64,000 nt of DNA from Penaeus vannamei (GCF_042767895.1 NC_091564.1:24255853-24319852); one strand, 5' to 3'; positions 12,823 through 26,272 are shown, counted from the first letter of the stretch. Numbers and translations: made by a program. Notes: generated by a model from the letters alone, not told the origin.

Positions 12823-14985
12823 AATAATTTTCAGATTAATAATGACAATAGAAATAATAAAAACATCATTATCATTGTCATTATAATTATTACTATTATT
12901 ATTATTATTTCTAGAATTATCATTATTGCTATTATCATTATAAAAATAGTCATGATGATGAAAATAGCTATAATAATTAGCATAATAATCATTATAACTG
13001 CAATAACGATGATAATACTGATGATAATCATTATGATAATGACTATAATGATAATAGTAATAAGAATAATGAGAGTAATGATAATAATGATAATAATTAT
13101 TATCCAGTCCATTTATAAAATCCCAGAAGTCGAAAAAACGGCAAAATCTAGCGTAGTACAGCCTTTTGAGATAAACGTCGAAAAAAAAAACTTTTCGCTT
13201 TTTATTGGTCATTATGAGGATTTTAACATTTATTCAGGTAATTGTAAGGATTTTTATGACAACTTCACTATATGCTATCATGATGATAATTATGATGATA
13301 ATGACAATGATAATGACAATAATAATGATAATAATGATAAAATCATAATTATAATGATAATTTTGATAATTACTGCAATAATAGCAATAATCAACTTTAT
13401 TCCAATAATTTTCAGACTAATAATGACAGTAGAAATATTAATAACATCATTATCATTGTCTTTCTAATTAATACTATTGTCATTATTATTTCTAAAATTA
13501 TCCTTATTGCTATTATCATTATAAAGATACTTATGATGATGAAAATAGCTATAATAATTAGCATAATTATTATTATAACTGCAATAAAGATGATAATAAT
13601 GATAATCATGATGGTAATGACTATAATGATAATAATCATAACAATAATGACAGTAATGATAATAATGATGATAATAATTATTATCCAGTTCATTTATAAC
13701 GAAATGAAGGCCAAAAGTAATAGTATCCCAAAAGTAGAAAAAACGGCAAAATCGAGAGTATTACAGCCTTTTCAGAAAAACGTCGATAAAAATCCCTTTC
13801 GCTTTTTATTGGTAATTATGAGGATTTTAGCATTAATTCAGGTAATTGTGATGATTTTCGTGATAATTCCTTCATTATATGCAATAATGATAATTATGAT
13901 GAAAATGACAATGATAATGGGAATAATAATGATAATGATAAAATCATAATTATATTGATAATTACTGCAATAATAACAATAATAAACTTTATTCCAATAA
14001 TTTTCAGACTAATAATGACAATAGAAATAATAATATCATTATCATTGTCATTATAAATATTAATATTGTCATTATTATTTCTAAAATTATCATTATTGCT
14101 GTAAATGCAATAATGATGATAATAATAATGATAATCATGATGATAATAATTATAATGATAATAATCATAAAAATAATGACAGTAATGATAATAATGAAGA
14201 TAGTAATTATTATTCAGTCCATTTATAATGAAATAACGGCCAAAAGAAATAAAATCCCCAAAGTCGAAAAAATGGCAAAATCTAGCCTTTTGAGAGAAAC
14301 GTTGAAAAAAACCCTTTTTCGCTTTTTAATGTTAATTATGAGGATTGTAACATTAATTCAGGTAATTATGATGATTTTCATGATAATTCCTTTATTATTG
14401 ACAATAATGATGATAATAATGATGAAAATGACGATGATAATAACAATAATAATGATAATAACAATGACATCAATAATGATAATGATAAAATCATAATTAT
14501 AATGATAATTTTGATAATTTCTGTAATAATATCAATAATAAACTCAATTCCAATAATTTTCATACTAATAATGAAAATAAAAATAATATTAATATCATAT
14601 TCATTATAATTATTGCTATTGTCATTATTATTTCTAAAATTATCATTATTGCTATTATCATTATGAAAATAGTTATAATGATGAAAATAGCAATAATAAT
14701 TAGCTTAATAATTATCGTAACTCCAATAATGAAGATAATAATAATGATAATCATGATAATAATGACTGTAATGATAATAATCATAAAAATAATGAAAGTA
14801 ATGATAATAATGATGATAATAATCATAATTCAGTCCATTTATAATGAAATTAGGGCCAAAAGTAATAAAATCCCAGAAGTCGAAAAAAACGGCAAAATCG
14901 AGCGTATTACAGCCTTTTGAGAGAAAGGTAAAAAAAAAAATTCGCTTTTTAATGGTAATTATGAGGATTTTAACATTAATAATGA
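12823..14985 (+). repeat. Satellite array, plus orientation
   Basis: Restarts at aataattttcag immediately after the LINE fragment. Conserved boxes lie near 13125, 13735, 14255 and 14880. The 14100 monomer lacks the start of its second purine-rich tract. The array ends at an inversion junction where aacattaat joins aatgataatagc. Confidence 0.86.
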
Positions 14986-16486
14986 TAATAGCAATAATGA
15001 TAATTTTAGAAATAATAATGACAATAGTAATGATTATAATGACAATGATAATGATATTATTATTTATATTGTCATTATTAGTCTGAAAATTATTGGAATA
15101 GGGTTTATTATTGCTATTATTGCAGTAATTATCAAAATTATCATTATGATTATGATTTTATCATTATTATCATTATTATTGTCATTATCCTTGTCATTAA
15201 CATCATAATTATCATTATTGTATATAATACAGGAATTAACATGAAAATCATCACAATTACCTGAATTAATGTTAAAATCCTCATAATTACCAATAAAAAG
15301 CGAAAAGGTTTTTTTTCGACGTTTCTCTCAAAAGACTGTAATACGCTATATTTTGCTGTTTTTCGACTTCTTGGATTTTATTACTTTTGGCCTTTATTTC
15401 ATTATAAATGGACTGGATAATAATTATTATCATTAGTGTCATTATTCTTATTCTTATTATTATCATTATAGTCATTATCATCATGATTATCATTATCATC
15501 ATCATTATTGCAATTATAATGATTATTATGCTAATTATTATAGCTATTTTCATCATCATAACTATTTTTATAATGATAATAGCAATAATGATAATTTTAG
15601 GAATAATAATGACAATAGTAATAATTATAATGACAATGATAATGATAGTATTATTTCTATTGTCATTATTAGTCTAAAAATTATTGGAATAGAGTTGATT
15701 ATTGCTATTATTGCACTAATTATCAAAATTATCATTATAATTATGATTTTATTATTATTATTGTCATTATCATTGTCATTATCATCATAATTATCATAAT
15801 TATTATTATTGCATATAATGAAGGAATTATAATGAAAATCATCACAATTACCTGAATTAATGTTAAAATCGTCTTAATTACCAAAAAAAAAAAAGCGAAA
15901 AAGGCTTTTTTTATCGACGTTTCTCTCAGAAGACTGTAATACGCTATATTTTGCCGTTTTTCGACTTCTGGGATTTTATTACTTTTGGCCTTTATTTCAT
16001 TATAAATGGACTGGATAATAATTATTATCATGACTGTCATTATTCTTATATTTATTATCATTATAGTCATTATCATCATGATTATCATTATCATCATTAT
16101 TGCAATTATAATGATGATTAAGCTAATTATTATAGCTATTTTCATCATCAAAACTATTTTTATAATGATGATAGCAATAATGATAATTTTAGGAATAATG
16201 ATAATAGTAATGATTATAATGACAATGATAATGATATTATTTCTATTGTCATTATTAGTCTAAAAATTATTGGAATAGAGTTGATTATTGCTATTATTGC
16301 ACTAATTATCAAAATTATCATTATAATTATGATTTTATTATTATTATTGTCATTATCATCATAATTATCATCATTATTGCATATAATGAAGGAATCATGA
16401 AAATCATCACAATTACCTGAATTAATGTTAAAATCCTCATAATTTCCAATAAAAAGCGAAAAAGTTTTTTTTTTCGACGTTTCTCT
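14986..16486 (-). repeat. Satellite array, minus orientation
   Basis: Monomers with conserved boxes near 15310 and 15915, ending at cgacgtttctct where cassette copy 2 begins. Compared with arrays to the left, the ATD tracts are slightly shorter (tgactgtcattattcttat replaces the longer form near 16030). Confidence 0.86.
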
Positions 16487-17094
16487 TATGGCAATGGATT
16501 GGTATCCGCCATAGGCTCGTGTTAATCATCTCTTTAAGGAGCTTTTGTGTGTGGGTGTGAGTGCCCACAGGTATGACTGGTGTGCTGAAGATCGCCGGGG
16601 AGAGCCGTCGGCTAAGGCCTGGGTAGGCCTAGTTGCTGCTTGCTGTGTTTTGCTCAGCTGGAGGATCGTGAAGGAAGAGTGGGGATAGGAGAAGGATAAG
16701 GAGGAGGAAAAGAATTTTAGGAGGAGCCGGGGCTTCACCCAACCTGCGGGGTAAACTTGAGGTAATAATTGGAGTGGGTTTGTTGAAAGAGGAAAAGGTT
16801 CGAAGGGCCCAGCGCCATCGGCAGACGCGCGTGTTCACCGCGCGGCCGCACCTCGCGAGATCGTGCGGCGAGGCAGGGCCGCGACTCGTGGCGCGGGGAA
16901 TACCCCGCGACCTTGAGCGCGGCTCGCCTCACCACATTTTCCCACGGGGCGTGGAGAATCGCTATGGCGAACATGGAGCCTCTCGGCTAACTGAGGGGGA
17001 GGGGAAAGAAGTTAGCAGGTTTTTGGCGCCATCTGCGGTATGCTCGGAGCCACGGCCTCTCGACCGTGGCTCCAGAGCTGTCCCTCGGCTAACC
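16487..17094 (+). mobile_element. GC-rich cassette, copy 2
   Basis: A 608-bp copy in sense orientation, running from tatggcaatggattgg to ctcggctaacc. It lacks about 50 bp containing the TATA-like ctataaag segment (gatcgtg joins directly to aaggaagag) and has a small insertion (ccagag) between the terminal hairpin and gtccctcgg. The flanks are cgacgtttctct on the left and atctgaaaatt on the right, the mirror image of copy 1. Confidence 0.82.
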
Positions 17095-19081
17095 ATCTGA
17101 AAATTATTGTAATAGAGTTGATTATTGCTATTAATGCAGTAATTATCAAAATTATCCTTATAATTATGTTTTTATCATTATTATCATTATTATTGTCATT
17201 AACATTGTCATTATCATCATAATTATCATCATTATTGCATATAATGAAGGAATTATCAAGAAACTCATCATAATTATCTGAATTAATGTTAAAATCCTCA
17301 TAATTACCAATAAAAAGCGAAAAGGGTTTTATTTTCGACGTTTCTCTCAAAAAAATGTAATACGCTAGATTTTGCCGTTTTTTCGGCTTTTGGGATTTTA
17401 TTACTAATGGCCTTTATTTCATTATAAATGGACTGGATAATAATTATCATCATTATTATCATTACAGTCATTATTCTTATGATTATTGTCATTATAGTCA
17501 TTATCATCATGATTATCATCATTATTATCATCATTATTGCAGTTATAATGATTATTATGCTAATTATTATAGCTATTTTAATCATAACTATTTTCATAAT
17601 GATAATAGAAATGATGATAATTTTAGAAATAATAATGACAATGGTAATAATTATAATGACAATAATGATATTATTTCTATTGTCATTATTAGTCTGGAAA
17701 TTATTGGAATAGAGTTGATTATTGCTATTATTGCAGTAATTATCAAAATTATCCCTATAATATTGATTTTATCATTATTATCATTATTATTGTCATTATC
17801 ATTGTCATTATCATCATAATTATCATTATTATTATTGCATATAATGAAGGAATTATCATGAAAATCATCACAATTACCTGAATCAATGTTAAAATTCTCA
17901 TAATTACCATTTTTTTTCAACGTTTCTCTGAAAAGACTGTAATACGCTATATTTTGCCGTTTTTCAATCTTTGGGGATTTTATTACTTTTGGCCTTTATT
18001 TCATTATAAATGAACTGGATAATAATTATTATCATGACTCATTATTCTTATGATTATCATTATAGTCATTATCATCATGATTATCATCATTATCATCATC
18101 ATTATTGCAATCATAATGATTATTATGCTAATTATTATAGCTATTTTCATCATCATAACTATTTTTATAATGATAATAGAAATAATGATAATTTTAGGAA
18201 TAATAATGACAATAGTAATAATTATAATGACAATGATAATGATATTATTATTTCTATTGTCATTAAGTCTAAAAATTATTGGAATAGAGTTGATTATTGC
18301 TATTATTGCACTAATTATCAAAATTATCATTATAATTATGATTTTATTATTATTATTGTCATTATCATCATATTTATCATTCTTATTGCATAAAATGAAG
18401 GAATTATCATGAAAATCATCACAATTACCTGAAGTAATGTTAAAATCCTCATAATTACCAATAAAAAGCGAAAAGGGTTTTTTTCGACGTTTCTCTAAAG
18501 AGGATGTAATCCGCTATATTTTGCCGTTTTTTCGACTTTTGGGATTCTATTACTAATGGCCTTTATTTCATTATAAATGGAGTGGATAATAATTATTATC
18601 ATCATTATCATTACTGTCATTATTCTTATGATTATTATCATTATAGTCATTATCATCATGATTATTATCATTATCATCATTATTGCAATTATAATGATTA
18701 TTATGCTAATTATTATAGCTATTTTCATCATCATAACTTTTTTTTATAATGATAATAGCAATAATGATAATTTTAGGAATAATAATGACAATATTAATAA
18801 TTATAATGACAATGATAATGATGTTATTATTATTTCTATTGTCTCTATTAGTCTAAAAATTATTGGAATAGAGTTGATTATTGCTATTATTGCACTAATT
18901 ATCAAAATTATCATTATAATTATGATTTTATTATTATTATTGTCATTATCATCATAATTATCATCATTATTGCATATAATGAAGGAATTATCATGGAAAT
19001 CATCACAATTACCTGAATTAATGTTAAAATCCTCATAATTACCAATAAAAAGCGAAAAGTTTTTTTTTTCGACGTTTCTCT
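17095..19081 (-). repeat. Satellite array, minus orientation
   Basis: Three monomers with boxes near 17335, 17920 and 18485, and a partial box at 19070 where cassette copy 3 starts. The 17920 box lacks the attggtaattatgagg neighbour in full form (attaccattttttttcaac). Confidence 0.86.
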
Positions 19082-19725
19082 TATGGCAATGGATTGGTAT
19101 CCGCCATAGGCTGGTGTTAATAATCTCTTTAAGGAGCTTTTGTGTGTGGGTGTGAGTGCCCACAGGTATGGCTGGTGTGCTGAAGATCGCCGGGGAGAGC
19201 CGTCGGCTAAGGCCTGGGTAAGCCTAGTTGCTGCTTGCTGTGTCTTTCTCGACTAGAAGATCATGAGTGCTGAACTCACTATAAGCTATAAAGTGCGTAA
19301 AGAAGAGGGGGGAAGGAAGAGTGGGGATAGGAGAAGGATAAGGAGGAGAAAAAGAATTTTAGGAGCCGGGGCTTCACCCATCCTGCGGGGTAAACTTGAG
19401 GTAATAATTGGAGTGTGTTTGTTGAAAGAGGAAAAGGTTCGAGGGGCCCAGCGCCATCGGCAGACTCGCGTGTTCACGGCGCGGCCGCACCTCGCGAGAT
19501 CGTGCGGCGAGGCAAGGCCGCGACTCGTGGCGCGGGGAATACCCCGCGACCTTGAGCGCGGCTCGCCTCACCACATTTTCCCACGGGGCGTGGAGCATCG
19601 CTATGGCGAACACGGAGCCTCTCGGCTAACTAAGGGGGAGGGGAAAGAAGTTAGCAGGTTTTTGGCGCCATCTGCGGTATGCTCGGAGCCACGGCCTCTC
19701 GACCGTGGCTGTCCCTCGGCTAACC
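19082..19725 (+). mobile_element. GC-rich cassette, copy 3 (fullest copy)
   Basis: A 644-bp sense copy and the best reference for the family. The TATA-like ctataaagtgcg is near 19289. The GC core at about 19477-19580 includes cgcgggg-aata-ccccgcg. An internal ctcggctaac is near 19622. The terminal hairpin has arms at 19687-19694 and 19703-19710, followed by the 9-nt spacer gtccctcgg, ctaa at 19720-19723 and cc. Reading frames run through on both strands but are not consistently kept between copies. Confidence 0.84.
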
Positions 19726-21158
19726 AGCTGAAAATTATTGGAATAGAGTTGATTATTGCTATTATTGCAGTAATTATCAAAATTATCCTTATAATTGTTT
19801 TTATCATTATTATCATTATTATTGTTATTAACATTGTCATTATCACCATAATTATCATCATTATTGCATATAATGAAGGAATTATCATGAAAATCATCAC
19901 AATTACCTGAATTAATGTTAAAATCCTCATAATTACCAATAAAAAGCAAAAAGGGGTTTTTCGACGTTTCTCTGAAAAGGCTGTAATACGCTAGATTTTG
20001 CCGTTTTTTCGGCTTTTGGGATTTTATTACTAATGGCCTTTATTTCATTATAAATGGACTGGATAATAATTATTATCATTATTATCATTACAGTCATTAT
20101 TCTCATGATTATTGTCATTATTGTCATTATCATCATGATTATCATCACTATTATCATCATTACTGTAATTATAATGATTATTATGCTAATTGTTATAGCT
20201 ATTTTAATCATCATAGTTATTTTCATAATGATAATAAAAATAATGATAATTTTGGAAATAATAATGCCAATGGTAATAATTATAATGACAGATATTATTT
20301 CTATTGTCATTATTAGTCTGGAAATGATTGGAATAGAGTTGATTATTGCTATTATTGCAGTAATTATGAAAATTATCTTTATAATTATGATTTTATCATT
20401 ATCATTATTATTGTCAATATCAGTGTCATTATAATCATAATCATCATTATTATTGCATATAATTAACGAATTATCATGAAAATCATCACAATTACCTGAA
20501 TTAATGTTAAAATCCTCATAATTACCAATAAAAAAAGAAAAAAAAATTCTTCGACATTTCTCTCAAAAGGTTTTTCGACTTTTTTATTACTTTTGGCCTT
20601 TATTTCATTATAAATGGACTGGAAAATCATTATCGTTATTATCATTACTGTCATTATTCTCAGTATTATTATCATTAGAGTCATTATCATCATGATTATC
20701 AACATTATCATCATAATTGCAGTTATAATGATTAATATGCTAATTATTATAGCTATTTCCATCATCATAAATATTTTTATAATAATAATAACAATAATGA
20801 TAATTTTAGAAATAAAAATGACAATAGTATTAATTATAAAGAAATTGATGATGATATTATTATTTCTACTGTCATTATTAGTTCTAAAATTATTAGAATA
20901 GAGTTGATTATTGCTATCATTGCAGTAATTATCAAAATTATCATTATAATTATGATTTTATCATTATTATCATTATTATTGACATTATCATTGTCATTAT
21001 CTTCATAATTATCATCATTATTGCATATAATGAAGGAATTATCATGAAAATCATCACAATTGCCCGAATTAATGTTAAAATCCTAATGTTTACCAATAAA
21101 AAGCGAAAATGCTTTTTTTCGACGTTTTTCTCAAAAGTATGTAATACGCTAGAATTTT
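19726..21158 (-). repeat. Satellite array, minus orientation
   Basis: Monomers with boxes near 19955, 20560 (strongly shortened) and 21118. The last box ends agaatttt exactly at the assembly gap. The 21044-21158 segment carries the same unusual variants (attgcccgaattaatg, cctaatgtttacc) as 22084-22216, so the two are recent duplicates. Confidence 0.85.
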
Positions 21159-21658
21159 NNNNNNNNNNNNNNNNNNNNNNNNNNNNNNNNNNNNNNNNNN
21201 NNNNNNNNNNNNNNNNNNNNNNNNNNNNNNNNNNNNNNNNNNNNNNNNNNNNNNNNNNNNNNNNNNNNNNNNNNNNNNNNNNNNNNNNNNNNNNNNNNNN
21301 NNNNNNNNNNNNNNNNNNNNNNNNNNNNNNNNNNNNNNNNNNNNNNNNNNNNNNNNNNNNNNNNNNNNNNNNNNNNNNNNNNNNNNNNNNNNNNNNNNNN
21401 NNNNNNNNNNNNNNNNNNNNNNNNNNNNNNNNNNNNNNNNNNNNNNNNNNNNNNNNNNNNNNNNNNNNNNNNNNNNNNNNNNNNNNNNNNNNNNNNNNNN
21501 NNNNNNNNNNNNNNNNNNNNNNNNNNNNNNNNNNNNNNNNNNNNNNNNNNNNNNNNNNNNNNNNNNNNNNNNNNNNNNNNNNNNNNNNNNNNNNNNNNNN
21601 NNNNNNNNNNNNNNNNNNNNNNNNNNNNNNNNNNNNNNNNNNNNNNNNNNNNNNNNNN
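21159..21658. other. Assembly gap, 500 N
   Basis: Exactly 500 undetermined bases, which suggests a placeholder of unknown true size. The left edge is the satellite agaatttt position at which an LTR-like element is inserted 1.06 kb further on. The right edge is the last 14 bp of a GC-rich cassette. The missing DNA therefore probably holds at least most of a cassette copy. Confidence 0.97.
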
Positions 21659-21672
21659 TCCCTCGGCTAACC
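21659..21672 (+). mobile_element. GC-rich cassette, copy 4, terminal remnant after gap
   Basis: tccctcggctaacc followed by atctgaaaattattgg is the standard right end and flank of the cassette. The rest of the copy lies in the gap. Confidence 0.75.
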
Positions 21673-22216
21673 ATCTGAAAATTATTGGAATAGAGTTGAT
21701 GATTGCTATTATTGCAGTAATTATCAAAATTATCCTTATAATTATGTTTTTATAATTATTATCATTATTATTGTCATTAAAATTGTCATTATCATAATAA
21801 TTATCATCATTATTGCATATAATGAAGGAATTGTCATGAAAATCATCACAATTACCTGAATTAAAGTTAAAATCGTCATAATTACCAAAAAAATGCGAAA
21901 AAGGTTTTTTTTTCGACGTTTCTCTCATTATCAATGATAATAATGTTATTATTATTTCACCTGTCATTATTGCTATCATGGCAGTAATTATCAAAATTAT
22001 CATTATAATTATGATTTTATCATTATTATAATTATTATTGTCATTATCATTGTCATTATCTTCATAATTATCATCATTATTGCATATAATGAAGGAATTA
22101 TCATGAAAATCATCACAATTGCCCGAATTAATGTTAAAATCCTAATGTTTACCAATAAAAAGCGAAAATGCTTTTTTTTCGATGTTTTTCTCAAGTCTGT
22201 AATATGCTAGAATTTT
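21673..22216 (-). repeat. Satellite segment, minus orientation
   Basis: One monomer and a part of the next. It includes a shortened box near 21915 joined to a short atcaatgataataatg stretch, and a box at 22180-22216 (gcgaaaatgc, tctgtaatatgctag) that is interrupted after aatttt by the element that follows. Confidence 0.84.
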
Positions 22217-23727
22217 TGTAGTGAGCTGCCGCTCTTACTGCCTCTTCTGAGGACCCACACCCCGCTCAGCATCACCGGAACCCCCCCTAAGAAGCCCCGA
22301 GAAAAGAAAACGCATTTTGGACCAGGGCGTGAGGATCCCGACGGAGGCGCTGACGGAGGCACTGCAGAAGAGTGCACCTGACGGAGGCGCTGTAGGAGGA
22401 CGATGGCGACGCCCTGGGCATTTCTTCCAAATTACGAGGAGAGATGGCCAGTATTACGAGCCGACGACGCCACGATTTCCTGCTTGAGGCCTGTGAAGGA
22501 TGACGTCGGGAGGTCGCCCTCGAAAACACGCATTTTTTAAGATGGCGCCCAAGATGGCGACGGACAAGGGTGAGGGAAAAGAGTCAACGGGCATTCGGCG
22601 CCAAACCCCCTCAGCTAACCCACGGAGAACAATTATATCGCTCGTTTAAATTCCTGTATATATGTTCCTTTCTTTTTATATTACTGTTATTTTATATGTA
22701 TTTCTTTGTAAAGAACTTCCTTTTATTTTTAATTTAACACGGCAATCTTTAGTAAATTCGCATTTTTAGGTATTTATTCTTTAAAGCAGACGGCGTTTAA
22801 CAGTAAAATGAGTCTTGATGCGCGAACATCTCCTGGCGCACGACCTTGTTACCATAAATAAGGTGGGGTCAACCACCTGAGTTGAGTTGCGCACAGGCAT
22901 CGAGTCATTAAGCTACGGCTGGGTTATCCTTCAGATAACCGTCGTTTTTTTAAGCTTTGTTCTTTTTATTTGTGTTTTCTCTGTTTTACGCTTTTAACCA
23001 ATGGATCTTACAGTGAGTCTGCAGTTGTAACAGGTATTGTTTTATCAGTTTTATTTTAGATTGCCCCATTTTTACGTACATTTCTTTTGCTTTTAGTGTT
23101 TCGGAGGTTTTGCTTATTTTATGTTTTATGTGTTAACGTTTTTGTGCTTTTAATAATAATAGTTTGAGTTTTGCCTTTTATTTCGTTTACCATTTATGAT
23201 TCGTATTCATTATTTACAGTTGACTAAAGAATTGGATCTATATATCGAAGAAATAACCAAGAATAATAAAGTTTTAAAGGAGTTCTTGTGAAATGAACAC
23301 TAAATGAATGATAATGATGAATTTAAGATATAAAGGAAATGATAACAGACTTATTTAAATGGCTTGACTTTAAAGATAACTTTGAAATAATAACTTCCTG
23401 TGGATGCATTGATAACTGACAAAGCGTAACGTAGTTTTCTGATTCACTGAATTTGTTTTTAACTTTGTTTTAATTAGTCATGTCTCATTTGCTTTGATGA
23501 TTTTAACGTTACGTTTTATCAATTACACGCACTTTGAATTAATTATCCATTTTGTCTATGATATATGCTTTGGTCGAAACAATTGTCCGTGAAACACGCT
23601 ACCAGTATCGACATCACACCACGACAACATGATAATTACTCTGTGCCGAAACAGGAGGCCGGAGGCTTAGGTCTCGTTGGCTCCTACGGCCCCGCAAACT
23701 AGGGGTAAGATCATGATAACCCCTACA
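22217..23727 (+). mobile_element. LTR-like element (probable solo LTR), 1.51 kb
   Basis: This 1511-bp unit begins TGTAGTGAGC and ends CCCCTACA, giving the TG...CA ends and a 5-bp terminal inverted repeat (TGTAG/CTACA) usual for LTRs. It is flanked by tttt on both sides (22213-22216 and 23728-23731). Removing the element and one tttt rebuilds the satellite box (gctagaattttccg against the usual gctagattttgccg), so this is a clean insertion with a 4-bp target duplication. Inside are a GC-rich first 400 bp with short gacggaggcgctg repeats, two AAGATGGCG motifs (22539 and 22551), ggcgccaaaccccctcagctaacc (22597-22620), a TATA-like cataaataagg (22853-22863) and the hairpin ggttatc-cttca-gataacc (22922-22940) followed by a T-run. 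The last ~700 bp are AT-rich without ORFs. No gag/pol is present. Strand is inferred from the TATA-like site. Confidence 0.72.
22922..22951 (+). other. Hairpin followed by T-run inside the LTR-like element
   Basis: Perfect 7-bp stem (ggttatc/gataacc) with a 5-nt loop, then gtcg and seven T. It lies about 60 bp downstream of the TATA-like site, so it would be in the 5' part of the transcript. It could be an RNA structure of the element or a Pol III-type stop. It does not match the histone 3' stem-loop consensus. Confidence 0.45.
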
Positions 23728-26272
23728 TTTTCCGTTTTTTCGACGTTTGGGATTTTATTACTTTTGGCCTTTATTTCATTAAAAATGGACTGGATAATAA
23801 TTATTATCATCATCATTATCATTACTGTCATTATTCTTATGATTATTATCATTAAAGTCATTATGATCATGAATATCATCATTATTATCATCATTATTGC
23901 AGTTATAATGATTATTATGCTAATTATTATAGCTATTTTCTTCACCATAATTATTATTATCATTATTATCATTACTCTCATTATTCTTATGATTATTAAA
24001 TTCATTATAGTCATTATCATCATGATTATCATCATTATTATCATCATTATTGCAGGTATAATGATTATTATGCTAATTATTATAGCTATTTTCATCATCA
24101 CTATTTTTATAATGATAATAGCAATAATAATAATTTTAGAAATAATAATAATAACAATAGTACTAATTATAATGACAATAATAATGATGTTATTGCTATT
24201 ATTGAAGTAATTATCAAAATTATCATTATAATTATGATTTTATCATTATTATCATTATTATTGTCTTTATCATCATAATTATCATCATTATTGCATATAA
24301 TGAAAGAATTATCATGAAAATCTTCACAATTACCTGAATTAATGTTAAAATCCTCATAATTACCAATAAAAAGCGAAAAGTTTTTTTTCCATGTTTCTCT
24401 CAAAAGGCTGTAATACGCTAGATTTTGCCGTTTTTTATCGACTTTTAGGATTTTATTACTTTTGGCCTTTATTTCATTATAAATGGACTGGATAATAATT
24501 ATTATCATTATCATTACTGTCATTATTCTTATGATTATTGTCATTATAGTCATTATCATCATGATTATTATCATCATCATTACTACAGTTATAATGATTA
24601 TTATACTAATTATTATAGCTATTTTCAACATCATATTTTTATAATTATAATAGCAATAATGATAATTTTAGAAATAATAACGACAATAATAATAATTATA
24701 ATGGCAATGATAATGATATTATTTCTATTTCCATTATTAGTCTGGAATAGAGTTGATTATTGCTATTATTGCAGTAATTATGAAAATTATCATTATAATT
24801 ATCATTTTATCATTATCATCATTAAGAATGTCATTATTATTGTCATTATCATTGTCCTTATCATCATAATTATCATTTTTGCATATAATGAAGGAATTAT
24901 CATGAAAATCATCACAATTACCTGAATTAATGTTAAAATCCTCATAATTACCAATAAAAAGCGAAAAGGTTTTTTTTTCGACGATTCTCTGAAAAGGCTG
25001 TAATACGCTAGATTTTGCCGTTTTTGCGACTTTTGGGATTTTATTACTTTTGGCCTTTATTTCATTATAAATGGCCTGGATAATAATTATTATCATCATT
25101 ATTATCATTACTGTCATGATTCTTATGATTATCATATTCATTATAGTCATTATCATCATGATTATCATCATTATTATCATCATTATTGCAGTTATAATAA
25201 TTATTATACTAATCATTATAGCTATTTTCATCATCATAACTATTTTTATAATGATAATAGCAATAATGATCATTTTAGAAATAATAATGACAACGATAAT
25301 GATGTTATTATTATTTCTATTGTCATTATTGGTCTGAAAATTATTGGGATAGAGTTGATTATTGCTATTATTGCTGTAATTATTAAAATTATCATTATAA
25401 TTATGATTTTACCATTATTATCATTACTATTGTCATTATCATTGTCATTATCATCATAATTGTCATCATTATTGCAAATAATGAAGGAATTATCATGAAA
25501 ATCTTCACAATTACCTGAATTAATGTTAAAATCCTCATAATTACCAATAAAAAGCGAAAAGGTTTTTTTTCGACGTTTTTTCTCAAAAGGCTGTAATTCG
25601 CTAGATTTTTCCGTTTTTTCGACGTTTGGGATTTTATTACTTTTGGCCTTTATTTCATTATAAATGGCCTGGATAATAATCATCATCATCATTATTATCA
25701 TTACTGTCATTATTCTTATGATTATTATCATTATAGTCATTACCATCATGATTATCATCATTATTGCAGTTATAATGATTATTATGCTAATTATTATAGC
25801 TATTTTCATCACCATAACTATTTCTATAATGATGATAGGAATAATGATAATTTTGGAAATAATGACAATAGTAATAATTATAATGACAATGATAATGATA
25901 TTATTATTTCTATTGTCATTATTGGTCTGAAAATTATTGGAATAGACTTGATTATTGCTATTATTGCAGTAATTATCAAAATTATCCTTATAATTATGAT
26001 TTTATCATTATCATTAGCATTGTCATTATCATTGTCATTATCATGATTATCCTCATTATTGCATATAATGAAGGAATTATCATGAAAATCATCACAATTA
26101 CCTGAATTAATGTTAAAATCGTCACAATTACTAACAAATGCGAAAAATGTTTTTTTTCGACGTTTCTCTCAAAAGACTATATTTTGTTGTTTTTCGACTT
26201 CTGGGATTTTATTACTTTTGGCCTTTATTTCATTATAAATGGACTGGATAATAATTATTATCATTACTGTCT
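23728..26272 (-). repeat. Satellite array, minus orientation
   Basis: Boxes near 23735, 24395, 24975, 25570 and 26155. The 23930-24080 stretch is a fused double monomer part (ctattttcttcaccataatt and a second 'gattattaaattcattatag' block) that is repeated at 31018-31160 together with what follows it. The array stops at tcattactgt, where a truncated cassette begins. Confidence 0.86.

Noticed and set aside
12607..13467. A 286-aa ORF joining the LINE ORF1 C-terminus to a poly-Ile stretch
   Set aside because: It crosses the LINE/satellite junction. The second half is satellite, so the fusion is accidental.
16740..16815. Possible tRNA-derived SINE: ggttcgaaggg resembles a B box in the cassette
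   Set aside because: Only the first seven bases fit, no good A box is found at the right distance, and no A-rich or simple 3' tail is present.
22922..22951. Histone mRNA 3' stem-loop
   Set aside because: Stem and loop do not match the conserved histone consensus, and there is no histone ORF upstream.
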